From Atriophallophorus winterbourni (Eukaryota; Platyhelminthes; Trematoda; Plagiorchiida; Microphallidae): a stretch of DNA of 64,000 nucleotides. Made by a program: the position numbers and the translations under genes. The number at the start of each line of letters is the position of its first letter. Within the stretch, counting starts at the first letter, position 1. The notes beneath the pieces are model-generated. The model made no database searches. It was not told where the DNA came from and saw only the letters and a program-made list of their open reading frames with translations. Positions 37,405 through 49,099 of this stretch are shown one piece after another. The stretch is taken from NCBI GenBank assembly GCA_013407085.1, contig JACCGJ010010537.1, positions 62,001-126,000 of the forward strand, given 5' to 3'.

Positions 37405-38573
37405 AAATTATGTGCGTGCATCATGGAGACTGCGATAATAGTTGACCTTAAATGCTCCAATTAACTCACCTTTTAAACGGCGACACTTTAGAAAGAAAAG
37501 ATCGAGAGACATCAGACGCGCAGCGTACGTTTTACCTCGCTGACACTCAATCATGCGAGTTGCGAGGCACTGTAGGCTTTCAAGTCGAAGGATGTCCTTT
37601 TGTGATGAGGACATCACGACTAAACACAATATTCGAGATGCGGCCGAAGTAATGCATTGTGAAGTGGTAGGAATACATCAGGTTTTCTGCTCGATAGCAC
37701 TGATTTTAGCCGAAAAAGTACCTTGCGTGCACGCTGAGCCGCAGCTACACATTGGTACTCTCATTTGAAATCAGCCCTCACCAGTACTCGAACACTGTGC
37801 GGCGTTAACAATGAGGGAATTTCCACACATCTGGACCGAAAACGTATCACCCAGTGACGATAAGAGTTTGCTCTTATTAAGGTTCAGTGGGAGGTAGCAC
37901 CGGTATTACCAGTTTATAACCCTCTCAAGGTCGTGCATCAAGTTATCTTTATCCATTGATCCGATGAAATTCACATCATCCGAAAAAATGAAGCATGTAC
38001 AGTTCAAGGCGGACGACAAGTCAATGACAATTAGGAATAGAAGCGGATCGAGTACTAACCCTTTAGGGACTCCACTTATCACGTCGGTTTGGCTAGACAA
38101 GTGGATCCAACCCGAAATCTGTATGTCCTACCTGTAAAGAATGCTTTTATCCAAACAAATGCACTACCCGTATGCCTTTTGGTGCTATCTTGATCTCTAG
38201 AATGCGGTGACTTACGGAATCAAAAGCCTTGCTAAAATGTAAGTAGAGGGCTTCGACTGGCTTTCCTTTGCTCAGCATTTTAGTTGCAGTAAGAAGGTTA
38301 GTCAGGCAGGATCTGCCCATAAGAAATACATGTTGATTTACATTCAACAGCGAATGCTGACTAAGATGCTGACAGAGTTTGTCACGCAATATTTTTCTAG
38401 TACTTTTAAGACGATGCTAGTCAGGCTGACAGGTCTATAGTTCCCAACAGTTGACCTGTAACCACCCCTGTGTATTAGCACGACTATGGCTTTCTTCCAC
38501 TTACTGGGAACCACTTTCAGTTGCAGGCATAAATTAAAGACCTAGCAAAACGGTTTGGTAATCACTGAGACAA
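37405..38573 (-). mobile_element. CR1-like LINE (N), 3' half of RT
   Basis: Minus-strand reading gives VVPSKWKKAIVVLIHRGGY, NYRPVSLTS, then QHVFLMGRSCLTNLLTA, ALYLHFSKAFDSVSH, SGVPKGLVLDPLLFLI and a degraded active-site segment, FSDDVNF. The C-terminal part lies around 37629-37408. Several frames are needed. This is the 3' segment of a LINE whose other parts lie at 39655-39945 and 44043-46745, separated by two later insertions. Confidence 0.82.
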
Positions 38574-38973
38574 GATTCGTAAGTATAATTAATACTAATA
38601 ATGGAACTATATTCTTGGTAAACCAATGCATGCAAAACATGATCAGGTTATCAATTTGTACAAAATAGATAGATTGTAAAGTGACATTATCAAGCGGAAT
38701 TTTTGAACATTTTTCCGTTTACTAAAGAATGGTAAATTTACAAGGGTAAAAAAGTTAATTTTTTTCGCGCAATGTCACACCGTAATAAAGTTTTATCTAG
38801 ATTGCATCGAAATAATCAAATGAAGAGGATGCGATTAATTCTGGAGCAGAGATTAAAAAAAAAGAAAATAACAGAAAAAGTTATGAAGGAAATGCTGCGT
38901 GTGAAGATATAATTGTCATAGTAAAAATAAATTTCTTGAAATAAAAAAAGTTCCTTCATATATATATATATAT

Positions 38974-39018
38974 GCACTGCTGATGAGCTCAAATGAGAGC
39001 GAAACTCGAGTCCAGTGC
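38974..39018 (+). ncRNA. Hammerhead self-cleaving ribozyme (type I, short stem III)
   Basis: All conserved core positions are present. Stem I is GCACTG (38974-38979) pairing perfectly with CAGTGC (39013-39018). CTGATGA is at 38980-38986. Stem II is GCTC (38987-38990) pairing with GAGC (38997-39000) around an AAATGA loop. GAA is at 39001-39003. A very short self-complementary stem III, ACTCGAGT, is at 39004-39011. Cleavage is expected after C39012, a GTC site. Minimal stem III with open stem I is the form known from schistosome satellites and Penelope-like elements. Confidence 0.9.
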
Positions 39019-39084
39019 TTCCATTATGGACCGTCGTGATCAACTTTGTGAATAGTTCGATGGGCTTGACACGGATGAGTAGTC

Positions 39085-39137
<53 letters not shown>

Positions 39138-39220
39138 TAAATTGACTTCTTCGGAATGTTGGTGAGTGTGATTGAAGAAAAGCAAATAAAAATTCGAAGA
39201 TAAATTGAAAAAATTAGAAA

Positions 39221-39457
39221 ATGGATGGGATAAGGATAGATTGTGGTTTAAATTGCATTAGGTTTATGCCGGTTGTACGATCCAGGAAAGTCGAAGAATT
39301 GTCGAATAAGGGAAACCAAAACTGTTCGCCAGTATGGATTTCGGTTCATGTAGAGAATCAGTCTTACGCGGAAGAAGTAAGGACCAGTATCGGAGGTGGT
39401 TTCGGAGTCGGAGACACTGGAACACAATTAAAAATATTCTCTTCACCATCATGGTGA
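39221..39457 (+). other. Unrecognised 78-codon frame next to the hammerhead
   Basis: Starts with an ATG in an A-rich context and ends TGA. It is mostly polar, with a glycine-rich SIGGGFGVGDTG segment near the end. I recognise no domain. It lies inside the nested insertion, 200 bp after the ribozyme, so it could be a fragment of the element's ORF or chance. Confidence 0.2.
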
Positions 39458-39654
39458 GAGGTTATCATTTTGAAATATTACATTTATTATAAACGATAAA
39501 AAAGATCAAAAAAACAATATTTTTGGCATTTTATCGTTTTTTCTTTTTTGTTTTTATAATGAATACGTTATGGTCAAGCTTGTTTGTATGCATAATAGGT
39601 TTAATGTAAGTAGATAACGGTTGAGGATATGGACATATGGTAAAAATGATCATA

Positions 39655-39945
39655 AAACGCACGGTTGAGTGAATACCATACGGTCCTGCAGATTTGTTGA
39701 CGCGAACATGGAATAATGCGTCATAGACCTCAGTCTCTTTGAAGAAAAACTCATCTACTACATGGAAACCAGGTGTCAGGCCAAGCAGACCCGACGGTGC
39801 ATTTTAGGAATTATCCCGTCGTTGAACGCTACTGAAAACCATCAGAAGGCAGTCGCCTTAGACAGGTCGGTATCAGCTACTTTTCTGTCCTCCAGTTTCA
39901 AATAGACTATGCTTTCCCTGGTTTTGCTTTTTAACTGTGCGTAGT
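39655..39945 (-). mobile_element. CR1-like LINE (N), RT start segment
   Basis: The minus-strand reading includes DEFFFKETEVYDALFHVRVNKSAGPYGIHST, the KSAGPDGI-type block at the start of the RT domain. This segment joins 38573 on one side and 44043 on the other once the two insertions are removed. Confidence 0.75.
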
Positions 39946-39961
39946 TATAAAACCTTTTTGG

Positions 39962-42900
39962 TTCCAAGGTTGTCACGGCCGGTGCGGTTTTGAGGATAAG
40001 CTCCCAATTCCAAAAATGCTGCAATGGCCCGCGTCTCACATAGCCTCTGACAACCAAGTCCAGCTCCTGGCCTGCACGCGTGGTCCTGTGTGACCCAGCG
40101 GAACTGCTTCTACTGACAGAAGAAAGCGCGATGGTGACTGACTGGCGCCTCAAAACCAGCATGCTTGAGGCAGGTGGAGCTCGTTAGTCCATGAAGGCGG
40201 CCCACCTAGTAAAAGAAAAACCCTTATCTCAAACCTCCACTACCTTGTGGCTACACCTTTTCATGGAAAAGGCTCCAGGAGTCAACCTCGATGAAAAACC
40301 CGTAGCCGGACTCCCGTTAGGCAGTCTGAAGTTTATTCAACTTCGTCCTGCAAGCTAATGCGACGGCATCGTTGTCCAAAAGTATCAGCCTTGCTGTTCC
40401 TTTACTTCCAGTGGTGCCGTGAAGAGGGAGAACTTGCTGCATAGGCAACAGCTAGTTCTCCATATTGAAGTGCCCGGGCCTACATCACAACGCACCAATG
40501 GAGAGAACACTCCATTCCGCTTCAACGGAAAATATCACGGGAAGCAGCAAATACCGATAAGAAAGCTATGGCTCGACTGGCGCAGAGCTAAGCGCCTGGG
40601 GCTGCTTTCGACGGTGAGAGAGACTTCCAGGTCTCATTGGACGGCTACCGCCCGCCTCAAGCTGGGCAGCCCCAGTCAATAAGGTGCCGTCTCGCCACGG
40701 TCTGCTATCCTCATTGGGTGCATGGGGATTAGGAATCAACCGACAAGCAGACTGTATTTTTCCGCACCAGCAAATCGAAATACTAAACAACAAATGTCAG
40801 TTCTGAAATTTGGAACCTGGAACGTCCGGTCCATGCTTCCAAGATTTCATGACGATGTCTCGAATATCAGAGGCGTTAGAAAGTCCGCCGTGATTAACAA
40901 CGAGCTAAAGAGGCTGAATGTCAACGTGGCTGCCCTACAAGAGACGCGCTCACCAGACACTGGTAAGCTAACAGGAAGTGATTACACATTCTTTTAGAAA
41001 GGAGGAGGTTCTGATGAGCCTCGACTGCATAGAGTTGGGTTTGCCGTGCGAAACGACATATTGAAAGCAACAGAACCGAACAGCAGCGGAAGCGAACGGA
41101 TTTGGACTTTAAATATGAAGTGCATTACGGGTACCATTACGTTGGTCAACGTTTATGCACCGACGCTCTCTGCGACGCCTGCTGAGAAAGACGCTTTTTA
41201 TCACAACCTCACAGCCATCCTGAAAAACGTGCCACAGAAAAACTGTGTAGTCGTATTGGGTGATTTCAATGCCAGAGTTGGTGCACATTACGAGTCTTGG
41301 CAAAACTGTATCGGAAGTTCCGGTGTAGGTAAAACTAATGAAAATGGGTAATGCCTTTTAGAATTGTGCACACAGTTCAATCTTTGTGTCAGTTACATTT
41401 TCTATCAAACAAAACAACAGCATAAATTCTCTTGGAAACATCCTCGCTCTAAGCATTGGCATCAGCTTGATCTTATTCTTGGTAAGCGAACTAATATAGG
41501 AAGCGTGCTCCTTACCAGATCATATCGAAGCGCAGACTGCGACACTGATCATTCACTGGTCTGTGCAAAACTGAAGCTCCCCCACACGAGATTTCACCTC
41601 ACCAAATTGTCTGCTGAGCCTAGGATAGACGTCACTCGCATGTGCGAACCTAATCTAACTGCGAAATTCGCGAAAGCCTTCACAGACGAGTTCAACAAGA
41701 CAACCTTACTTGAATCTGTTTAAGAAAACTGGGAATTGATAAAAAGCTGCATATGCCGAGTCGCACTTTCCACGTTCGGTCCGGAGAAAGCTCGAACGAG
41801 CGACTGGTTCGAAGCAAGCGCTTCTGAGATGACTGCTGTGTTAGATGAGAAACGCTCAGCGTTCTTGAGGTTCAAAGGTATGCCAACAGATGAAAACTTA
41901 CGTCTTCTAAGAGCAGCTAGAAATAAGGTCCAACAGACTGCAAGGCGATGTGCAAACGACTATTGGACTGAAGTTAGCCTCAATATCCAAAAAGCTGCGG
42001 ATACCGGAAATTTTCACGGTATGTATGATGGGATCAAGAGAGCCTTTGGCCCAAACAAACTTAAAACGGCTCTCATTAAGTCTTTATCTGGTAAGCTGAT
42101 TGTCGACAAAACTCAACAGATGGAAAGATGGGTAGAGCACTTCTTCTCTCTCTACTCTAGGGACAGTACGGTTCTACCGCGTGCACTTTAAAATGTCGAA
42201 CGGTTGCCGATCATTGAACATCTAGATACCCCTCCTACTCTTGATGAGCTCAATAAGGCAATCGACCGCTTAGCGAATGGGTAGGCCCCTGGTGACGATG
42301 GAATTCCACCTGAGCTCATCAAATGCGGTAGAGCAGCATTATTACAGCCTCTTGACCATTTGCTTCTTCAGTGCTGGCAGGAGGGGGGTGTCCCACAAGA
42401 GATGCGAGACACAAAGATCATCACGCTATTTAGAATAAGGGTGACAGAGGCGACTGCAACAGTTACAGAGGAATCTCCATTCTGAATGTTGTGGGCAAAT
42501 TGTTTGCTAAAGTCTTACAGATCCGGCTGCAAGTTTTAGCTGATAGAATTTACTCCGAATCTCAATGTGGCTTCCGCAAGGGAAGATCAACCGTTGACAT
42601 GATCTTCTCCCTGAGACAACTTCAAGAAAAGTGTCGGGAACAGCGTATGCCATTATACGCTGTTTTTATTGATTTAACTAAGGCATTCGTCTACGTCAGC
42701 AGGGAGGGTCTCTTCAAAATGCTCGATCTGATAGGCTGCCCCCCAAGGCTGCTGAGACTCGTTATTTCGTTCCACTCAGGCATGAAAGGCTCAGTCCATT
42801 TTAACGGTTGCAGTTCAGAAGCATTTGAAATTCGCCGAGGCGTCAAACAAGGGTGTGTTCCTGCTCCCACGCTGTTCGGCATTTTCTTTGCTCTGCTTCT

Positions 42901-44026
42901 GAAGCACGCTTTTAGGACGAGAACAGAAGGCATTTACCTACGCACGCGAAGTGATGGTAAGCTTTTCAACCTGAACCGGTTGAGAGCACGAACCGAAGTA
43001 CGGGATGTGATAATCCGTGACCTGTTGTTTGCCGACGATGCAGCCTTTATTGCTCACTCCCAAGAGAACCTACAAACGCTAATGGACTGTTTTTCGTCGG
43101 CATGCAAAGACTTTGGTCTAACAATCAGCATGAGCAAGACCAAAGTCCTTTGTCAAGGGACTGTATCGCCACCAATCATCACTGTTGGAAACTGTCAGCT
43201 TAAACCAGTACATCATTTCACATATCTTTGTTCAACTTTTGCGGATAAGCTCTCGCTAGACACGGAGATTGATAAGCGGATTGGCAGAGCAGCTGTTATT
43301 CTGTCTCGATTGAACACTCGTGTTTGGGGTAACCGCAAGCTGACTGGAAAGACAAAGATGATGGTATACAGCGCGTGCGTACTAAATGCTTTACTATACG
43401 GCAGTGAAACCTGGACCACCCACGCAAGACACGAACGGAAGCTGAATGGTTTCCATCTACGAAGCATCCGTCGTATCTTGAACATATCATGGATGGACAG
43501 AGTGACTAACGCTGAAGTGCTTTTAAAAGCTGGTCTACAGAGCATGTTCACACTATTACGTCAGTGCCGCATGCGGTGGCTTGGTCATGCCTATAGAATG
43601 GAAAATGGTCGTATTCCGAAAGATCTACTCTACGGTGAGTTGCAATTAGGAAGTCGACCATTGGGTAGACCGCACTTGCGGTACAAAGATGTTTGCAAAA
43701 GAGATATGAAAGCTCTTGACATTGACCCCGCAAGCTGAGAAGAACTTGCTCTTGACCGCTCACTTTGGAGGCATTGTGTAAAGAGTCGTCTGCAAGCCGG
43801 GGAGGAGCAAATACAGCTCTTGGCTGCTGAACGCAGATCACGCCGCCGGCGTGCAACTGATGCAATACAACAGAGTTCTGACTATCGTTGCAAGCGCTGC
43901 GGGAGAGATTGTTCCTCCCGAATCGGACTGTTAAGTCATTCAAAAAGCTGCAAAACATGAAACTCATGCTATGTGATGTACATCCATATTCGACATCGAC
44001 CGACGGAGGCCAACAACAACAACAGC
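39962..44026 (+). mobile_element. RTE-type LINE, nearly full length, inactivated
   Basis: Flanked by TATAAAACCTTTTTGG (39946-39961) and TATAAGACCTTTTTGG (44027-44042), a 16-bp target duplication with one mismatch, and ending in an AAC repeat tail (44011-44023). A 5' untranslated region of about 830 bp is followed by one long ORF: an APE endonuclease from LKFGTWNVRSM (about 40800) through GDFNARVG and DTDHSLVCAKL. Next comes a linker, then RT with CGFRKGRSTVDMIF, FIDLTKAF, RRGVKQGCVPAPTLF and LLFADDAAF. The C-terminal region has LLYGSETW and a terminal CxxC-x12-HxxxxC zinc knuckle (near 43885-43950). Stops lie at about 40996, 41349, 41721, 42189 and 43736, with a frameshift near 42430. The conserved Asp after the AF of RT motif A is Val. 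Confidence 0.93.
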
Positions 44027-44042
44027 TATAAGACCTTTTTGG

Positions 44043-45040
44043 GTTGGATATAGCATCCTTAGCTAAAGATAACTCAAAATCCTGTGTGAGCAAACGCCGT
44101 TATTTTACAAAAGCATTCCGAGCGGTTTTGTAGCGGGCCCAAGAACCAGAAGAAAGGGATTGCATATATTGCCGCCATAGGCGATCCCGTTTACGGTTAG
44201 ACCGACGGACTCGAGGAGTCCACCAGGGCGACCTTTGATGCCTTCTCACGCACTGCAGCTGAGCGTGCTTGTCTTGTAACTCGTTTACATACAAATGATA
44301 TCCCAATTTTCACATATATTGGAATCGCTAGATAACAGAAGGTAAGATTTTAAAGTCTGCAGGAGTAAACCCCAGTCTGCAAGCCTCAAAATGCCTCTAG
44401 GACGAAAGAAAGGTTTGTGAAAACGCAATATCGCTTCGAAGCTTATCATTACGTGATCGCTTTTTCCGATTGGTGGTATGCACTTTAAATAACTTATGAC
44501 TTCTAGCTGGGACGACAATACCAAGTCAAGAGTGGATGGATTGCATCCATGACGAAACGTTGTAGGATCATGCACATGCTGGTGCAACACATGATTATGG
44601 CGCCATTAGGGATAAGTTTTGGATTGCTGGGTGAATACACCTGTAGGGACAGGCCAATCTATGTTTGAAAGGCTGAAATCACCCGAGATAAGTACGCTGG
44701 GAGCTGAGTGAAACAAACCGTCGAGTGTCTCGATGAGCGGTGTAATCTCCTGATTGGCTGCACTGAGTGTGACGTAGACACACGCAACTGCGAGGCTTGA
44801 ATTGTAGGAAGTCGGGATACTCGTAACAACTTAAAGGTTTTCAGTGGCTGAGATATACCTGTACCCATACTGTGAAAAACCTACTCCAACAGTAGTGGAA
44901 CGCCATGCATCTCCTATCTACCGGTTTATTGCATCTTATTACGAGATACTGTTCGCTGATGTTTATCGGCACCTCATCAATTGCAGACAGCCAGGGCTGA
45001 GAAAGCGCAATAACCCTAGGGTGTAACTCAGCCACGCGGA
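44043..45040 (-). mobile_element. CR1-like LINE (N), endonuclease domain
   Basis: Minus-strand frames give HPRVIALSQPWLSAIDE (near 45030), PSTLDLVLSSQLEVISYL and PIGKSDHVMISFEAIL (44560-44420), then SPWWTPRVRRSNRKRDRLW (44240-44180). These are the typical parts of a CR1-like APE endonuclease and linker. Several frames are needed and no intact ORF remains. Confidence 0.8.
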
Positions 45041-45077
45041 GTGAAAGTTCACCCCACCTATTCGTTATGCTGCATAC

Positions 45078-45130
45078 ATTTAAACAAATAAATAGATAAA
45101 TAAATAAATTTTATTCTTGGATCACTAAGG
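45078..45130. repeat. AAAT-rich tract at the ORF1/ORF2 boundary of LINE N
   Basis: AAATAAATAGATAAATAAAT at 45087-45106 followed by an ATTTTATTCTTGG segment. It looks like a 3'-tail remnant of a small element lying between ORF1 and ORF2 of LINE N. Bases 45131-45560 hold no recognised coding sequence. Confidence 0.4.
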
Positions 45131-45560
45131 TATATTAAACATGATCAATAATTGGCAAGTTGTTTGTATACACAATGCCAATATGTACAATGGTTTTTAA
45201 ATTTTCAAGGTCACACGTGCAGGGGAATTTTCGGTCGGTAAAATGATAAAAGTAAAAGGTTCGATCATTTTTACAGAAATTCGATTTGTGAAGTGTTATT
45301 GTACGGAATGAAGTAATGGGGTGAGGGAAAAATGTCCCGAAGAATATTGAACTTCGACAGACGTGATCATCGAAAATGTGAAGATCTCCAGGAGACTGAA
45401 TCTTTAAAATTTTCAACTGTGATTTTTTGTCGAAATATATGTCTGTTTCGAATGTAGAACGTTTTTCTCGTATGTATTCGTAGAAGGATCAGGGAGGCGG
45501 TGTGGTTCTAGCGTGAGCTGCTTACACCTCTTCCATATCATTGAATCTGGCTATATCAAA

Positions 45561-46745
45561 TGTTCAATTTGGTAAAAGTACGTTGTATTTTTTCCAAGAA
45601 GATGCTATCGGTCGAAGCACCCGAGAAAGCTGCACGTTTTCTGGCGTGCTACTTAGAGCAGGAGTATAAGTTTCGGCAGCCTCTTGCGTGTAGCTAATGA
45701 ACTGTTGCCTGACAATTGAGACCGCATCCATCCTAGAGAAGCAACTACTAAAGTCATCTGCTCGGATGCCATCGTAATTTGCGCTAAGGCAGTCAACGTC
45801 GTCTGGGCCAGTCAGCAAGACTCGTGGCAAAGTGCACTTCGGTATGATCTTCTGTGACTGCTTTTGCGCTACATCCGGTTTAAGAATGACGGATGTTCTC
45901 ACTGCTAAGTTTCTCCTATTTGAAAGAGACGAGTTTTGCATAATCCGGGACGGAGGGTTGTCGTGCTTCACCTGAAGTTTATATAGCGTTGGTCTGGCGG
46001 TATGCTCAGTTCTAGACAGAAATGCATCCTGATCCGACTGGTAATTGAATTTAGCCAGGATTGGTCGCGGACAGTTACCCATCCTCCATCTTCCTACACG
46101 GTGGACACGCACTGTGTGAGTAGAAGGCTTTAGACCTATTATTCAGAAAACATCGTTGATACACATGCGATCAAAATCTCTGCAAGACTTGGATTCCTTA
46201 ATAAACGGTTTCGCTCGGTTAAAAACAAGTATATTTCTAGTTCTCGATTTTGAAGCAGAGGGATTGCCATGCAGTGTTTTAATTTGCTTACGCAAACCAT
46301 TCAATTCCTGGATAATTTGGTCCAGCACAGGTGAACCAGCAACGATTAAATGTTGCCGTTTGTGTGCTCACCTTACTGGTCCTAGTACGCTTCTTCGAGG
46401 TTTCAGCTACATTTGCCACCTTAAGAGTGGTAGCGTGCATTGTTGGATGGGGTAACTGGCTAACTTGGTCAACTTTCCCTTGGCTGCAGTTAATCTAGAT
46501 CTTTTATTTGCGTTTTTTAACGTTTTATTTACATTGACCTCCTTGGAAGGATGGTGTAACTGGCTAACTTGATCAAATTTCGCCTTGGCTGCAGTTGTCT
46601 CCGGGCTCATATTTGCACGCAAAACAGATGCACAAGTTCGAGTGCGTACGACGTTCGACGAGCTAGGTGAGATTACACTATTTAGAAGTTTTTCATTAAT
46701 AGAAGCAGCGTCAGTGGCAGTCTTATGGCGCAGCTGCAATACCAC
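45561..46745 (-). mobile_element. CR1-like LINE (N), ORF1 protein remnant
   Basis: On the minus strand, 46745-46407 encodes a basic Ser/Thr-rich N-terminal part. Then 46328-46143 gives a short coiled coil (LDQIIQELNGLRKQIKTLHG) and RNILVFNRAKPFIKES. Finally 46112-45564 gives VHRVGRWRMGNCPRPILAKF, the RRM-like core seen in LINE ORF1 proteins that bind RNA. The three parts sit in different frames or are separated by stops. The N-terminal part contains an internal duplication (46445-46490 and 46549-46596). Confidence 0.7.
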
Positions 46746-47104
46746 TGCAACTAGCGGTGTTTTGCATAAATCCCATAGTCAAATTTATGTATGCCAGATC
46801 AGCTAGGTTAAGCCCAACGATTGCCAGCTGTGCACTCAATACCCATGACCTTTTTTGCAGCAATTTACGTTGAGGCAAGCATTATTTGTACTCATCTGAC
46901 AGCAAGAAGTATGAGTAATAATAATGTACCAGAAAAATTATAGGCTGATTTTATCACGGGTAATAATTGAGCAGGAAATATAATGAACGTTTTGTTTTTA
47001 ATAATATACTGAAAAAGATAGTCTAATTTACAGCAATTTCACAGAATAGCGAAAATTCGTAATGATTTTTTAACAGAGCGTGAAAAATACAACCAAGTTG
47101 AACG

Positions 47105-47960
47105 TACTGCTTTTCATGGATTCCTAGATTTCGTAAACCGATTCGAGTGGGGTTGTCTTGGTAAATTTGGCTTTGATGACTTTTGCAAATCGCGCAGCTT
47201 TATTAGGTTCGTACTTGCGAGTGACGTCTATCCTTGCCTTAGCATATAATTTGGCGCCGTGAAATCTCGCGTGGGGAAGCTTCAGTTTTGCACATACCAG
47301 GGAATTATCGGTGTCGCAGTCTGCTCTTCGATATGATCTGGTGAGGAATACGCTCCCTATATGAGTGCGCATAATAAATTTAGGATCAAACTAATGCAAA
47401 TGTGTACAACGAGGATGATTCCTAGAGACTTTATTCTGTGGTTTTGATTGGAAGAAAGTGTTACTTTCACAAATACGGAACTGTTCGCACATTTCTAAAA
47501 GGCGTTGTACATTTTCATTGATATTGGTTACTCCGAACCTTCCGAGAAAGTCTTGCAAAGTCTCGTAATCTGCACAACTCTGGCATTAAAATCACCGAAT
47601 ACCACTACACAGTTTTGTGGCACGTTTTTGAGGACAGTGGTGAGATCATGATAAAAGCGTCTTTTCAGCATGCGGTGCATGATTGTTGATCAACGTTATG
47701 GTATCTGTAATTCACTCAAGATTTAAAGTTCCGATCCTTGGACAGTGGCAAGACGGCACCTTATTGACTGGAGGCTGTCTATCTCGAAGCGGCCGGTAGC
47801 CGTCCAATGAGACCTGAAAATCTCTCATACGGTCGGATGCAGCCATAGGCGTTAAGCTCTACGCCAGTCGAGTCACAGCTTTTAACCGGTATCTGCTGCG
47901 TCGTGTGTTATTATCCGTATAAGCGGGATAGTGTCCTCTCCATTAGTGTTTTGAGATGTA
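47105..47960 (-). mobile_element. RTE-like LINE fragment, internally deleted
   Basis: Minus-strand sequence matches parts of the RTE at 39962-44026: the end of the endonuclease (GSVFLTRSYRRADCDTD and LVCAKLKLPHARF), the GDFNA region near 47590 and part of the 5' untranslated region near 47760-47940. Pieces between these are missing. Confidence 0.75.
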
Positions 47961-49090
47961 TGTCATGCTTCAAAATGCATTGAACGATCGTTTTTTCAAA
48001 CTATAAATTTGCTGTATGACAAAATATCATATAGTGAATAAGTGAAATATCACGGATAAGTGGGACCTTCACCTTGAACTAGAAAAGAGTTACTTCCTCT
48101 CTACCATGGAAGGTGCCATGGTTTTCTCTGCACCCTCAGACCACACATTATTCCGTGATGTACACACTACCACGGACTGAAAATACATCTTCATTCCAAC
48201 CTTCAAGCGGTCTGACCTCAGTTCTACTGCGGCCAAAAGGCCCAGAAGAGAATTTTTAGAATGGTCTCCTTCTCATGTACATAAGCTGGGGTGCAGCTAT
48301 CCGTCTACAATGAAACAGTAAAACTGTATCTAGAATACAGCATTAATGAATAGCGTTCTTGTTTACATAATGATACAGCACGGCTAGAAAAAGCACTTAA
48401 GCTAGCCACTCGCATGATCAATTGGCTTGCTTGTGTCAACTATTTAAATCGTCTCTAATCTTCATGACTATTCTCGCTCAAGTGGAGGTGATGCAATCGA
48501 AACCCTTCAAGTGGTCATGAGATTAAGCTGACTTAAATCTGATGCCTTCTATAAATTTTATTTTGCTTGACACATGAGATCACAGTCTCAGGCGAAAGAA
48601 ACTGCTTATTAGGCTGGGTTTTAGAATGCGTCCTGTGTAGTAAATGCGTGAAAGTCGACCACCAATTAACTTGTCATAGCAACATCAGGTATTTCAACCT
48701 GGATGAACGGAGGCATGTCTTGTTTCACAAGCATTACAACTGGAACTTAATTACTTTATTTTGATCAAAATACAACAAGGAACAATGTAGAAGTCTGTTT
48801 GAATTTTATACAAAAGGTTTTTCGCCAAGGTCTTCGCTGGAATTAAAATGGATTAGCGTTTCGAGTTTTTCAATAGATTCGACCTCTTATTTTAATATGA
48901 CAAGACCTCTTCCACTTTTTTGCTTGCAGGTATACACGCCCATTCTACCTATGAAGCAATCCCAGAAGTAAAGACTATTTTCAACAAAATCTCCGAAACA
49001 TGATCAACACTTGTTTCGACTAACTTGATTATCGCACTGTTATACTGATATTGATATTCATCATAGCTCCATAAAAAAGACAACGTTTGT
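47961..49090. other. No recognised feature
   Basis: No coding potential, repeat match within the window or RNA motif was recognised here. The open frames present are short and unlike known families. Confidence 0.4.
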
Positions 49091-49099
49091 CATTTGTTC

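Larger units (their letters stand above)
38574..39654 (+). mobile_element. Nested insertion carrying a hammerhead ribozyme
   Basis: About 1.08 kb that splits LINE N between its KSAGPYGIHST segment (right side) and the VPSKWKKAIV segment (left side). It contains a lysine-rich frame (38805-38913), the hammerhead at 38974-39018, AT-dinucleotide runs at 38960-38972 and 39090-39133, and a 78-codon frame at 39221-39457. No RT is present. Hammerheads of this kind sit in Penelope-like elements and small retrozyme-type repeats; either class is possible. I could not define a target duplication. Confidence 0.6.

Noticed and set aside
43548..44093. 181-codon minus-strand frame
   Set aside because: It runs antisense to the RTE ORF2 C-terminus and crosses the element border; a shadow frame.
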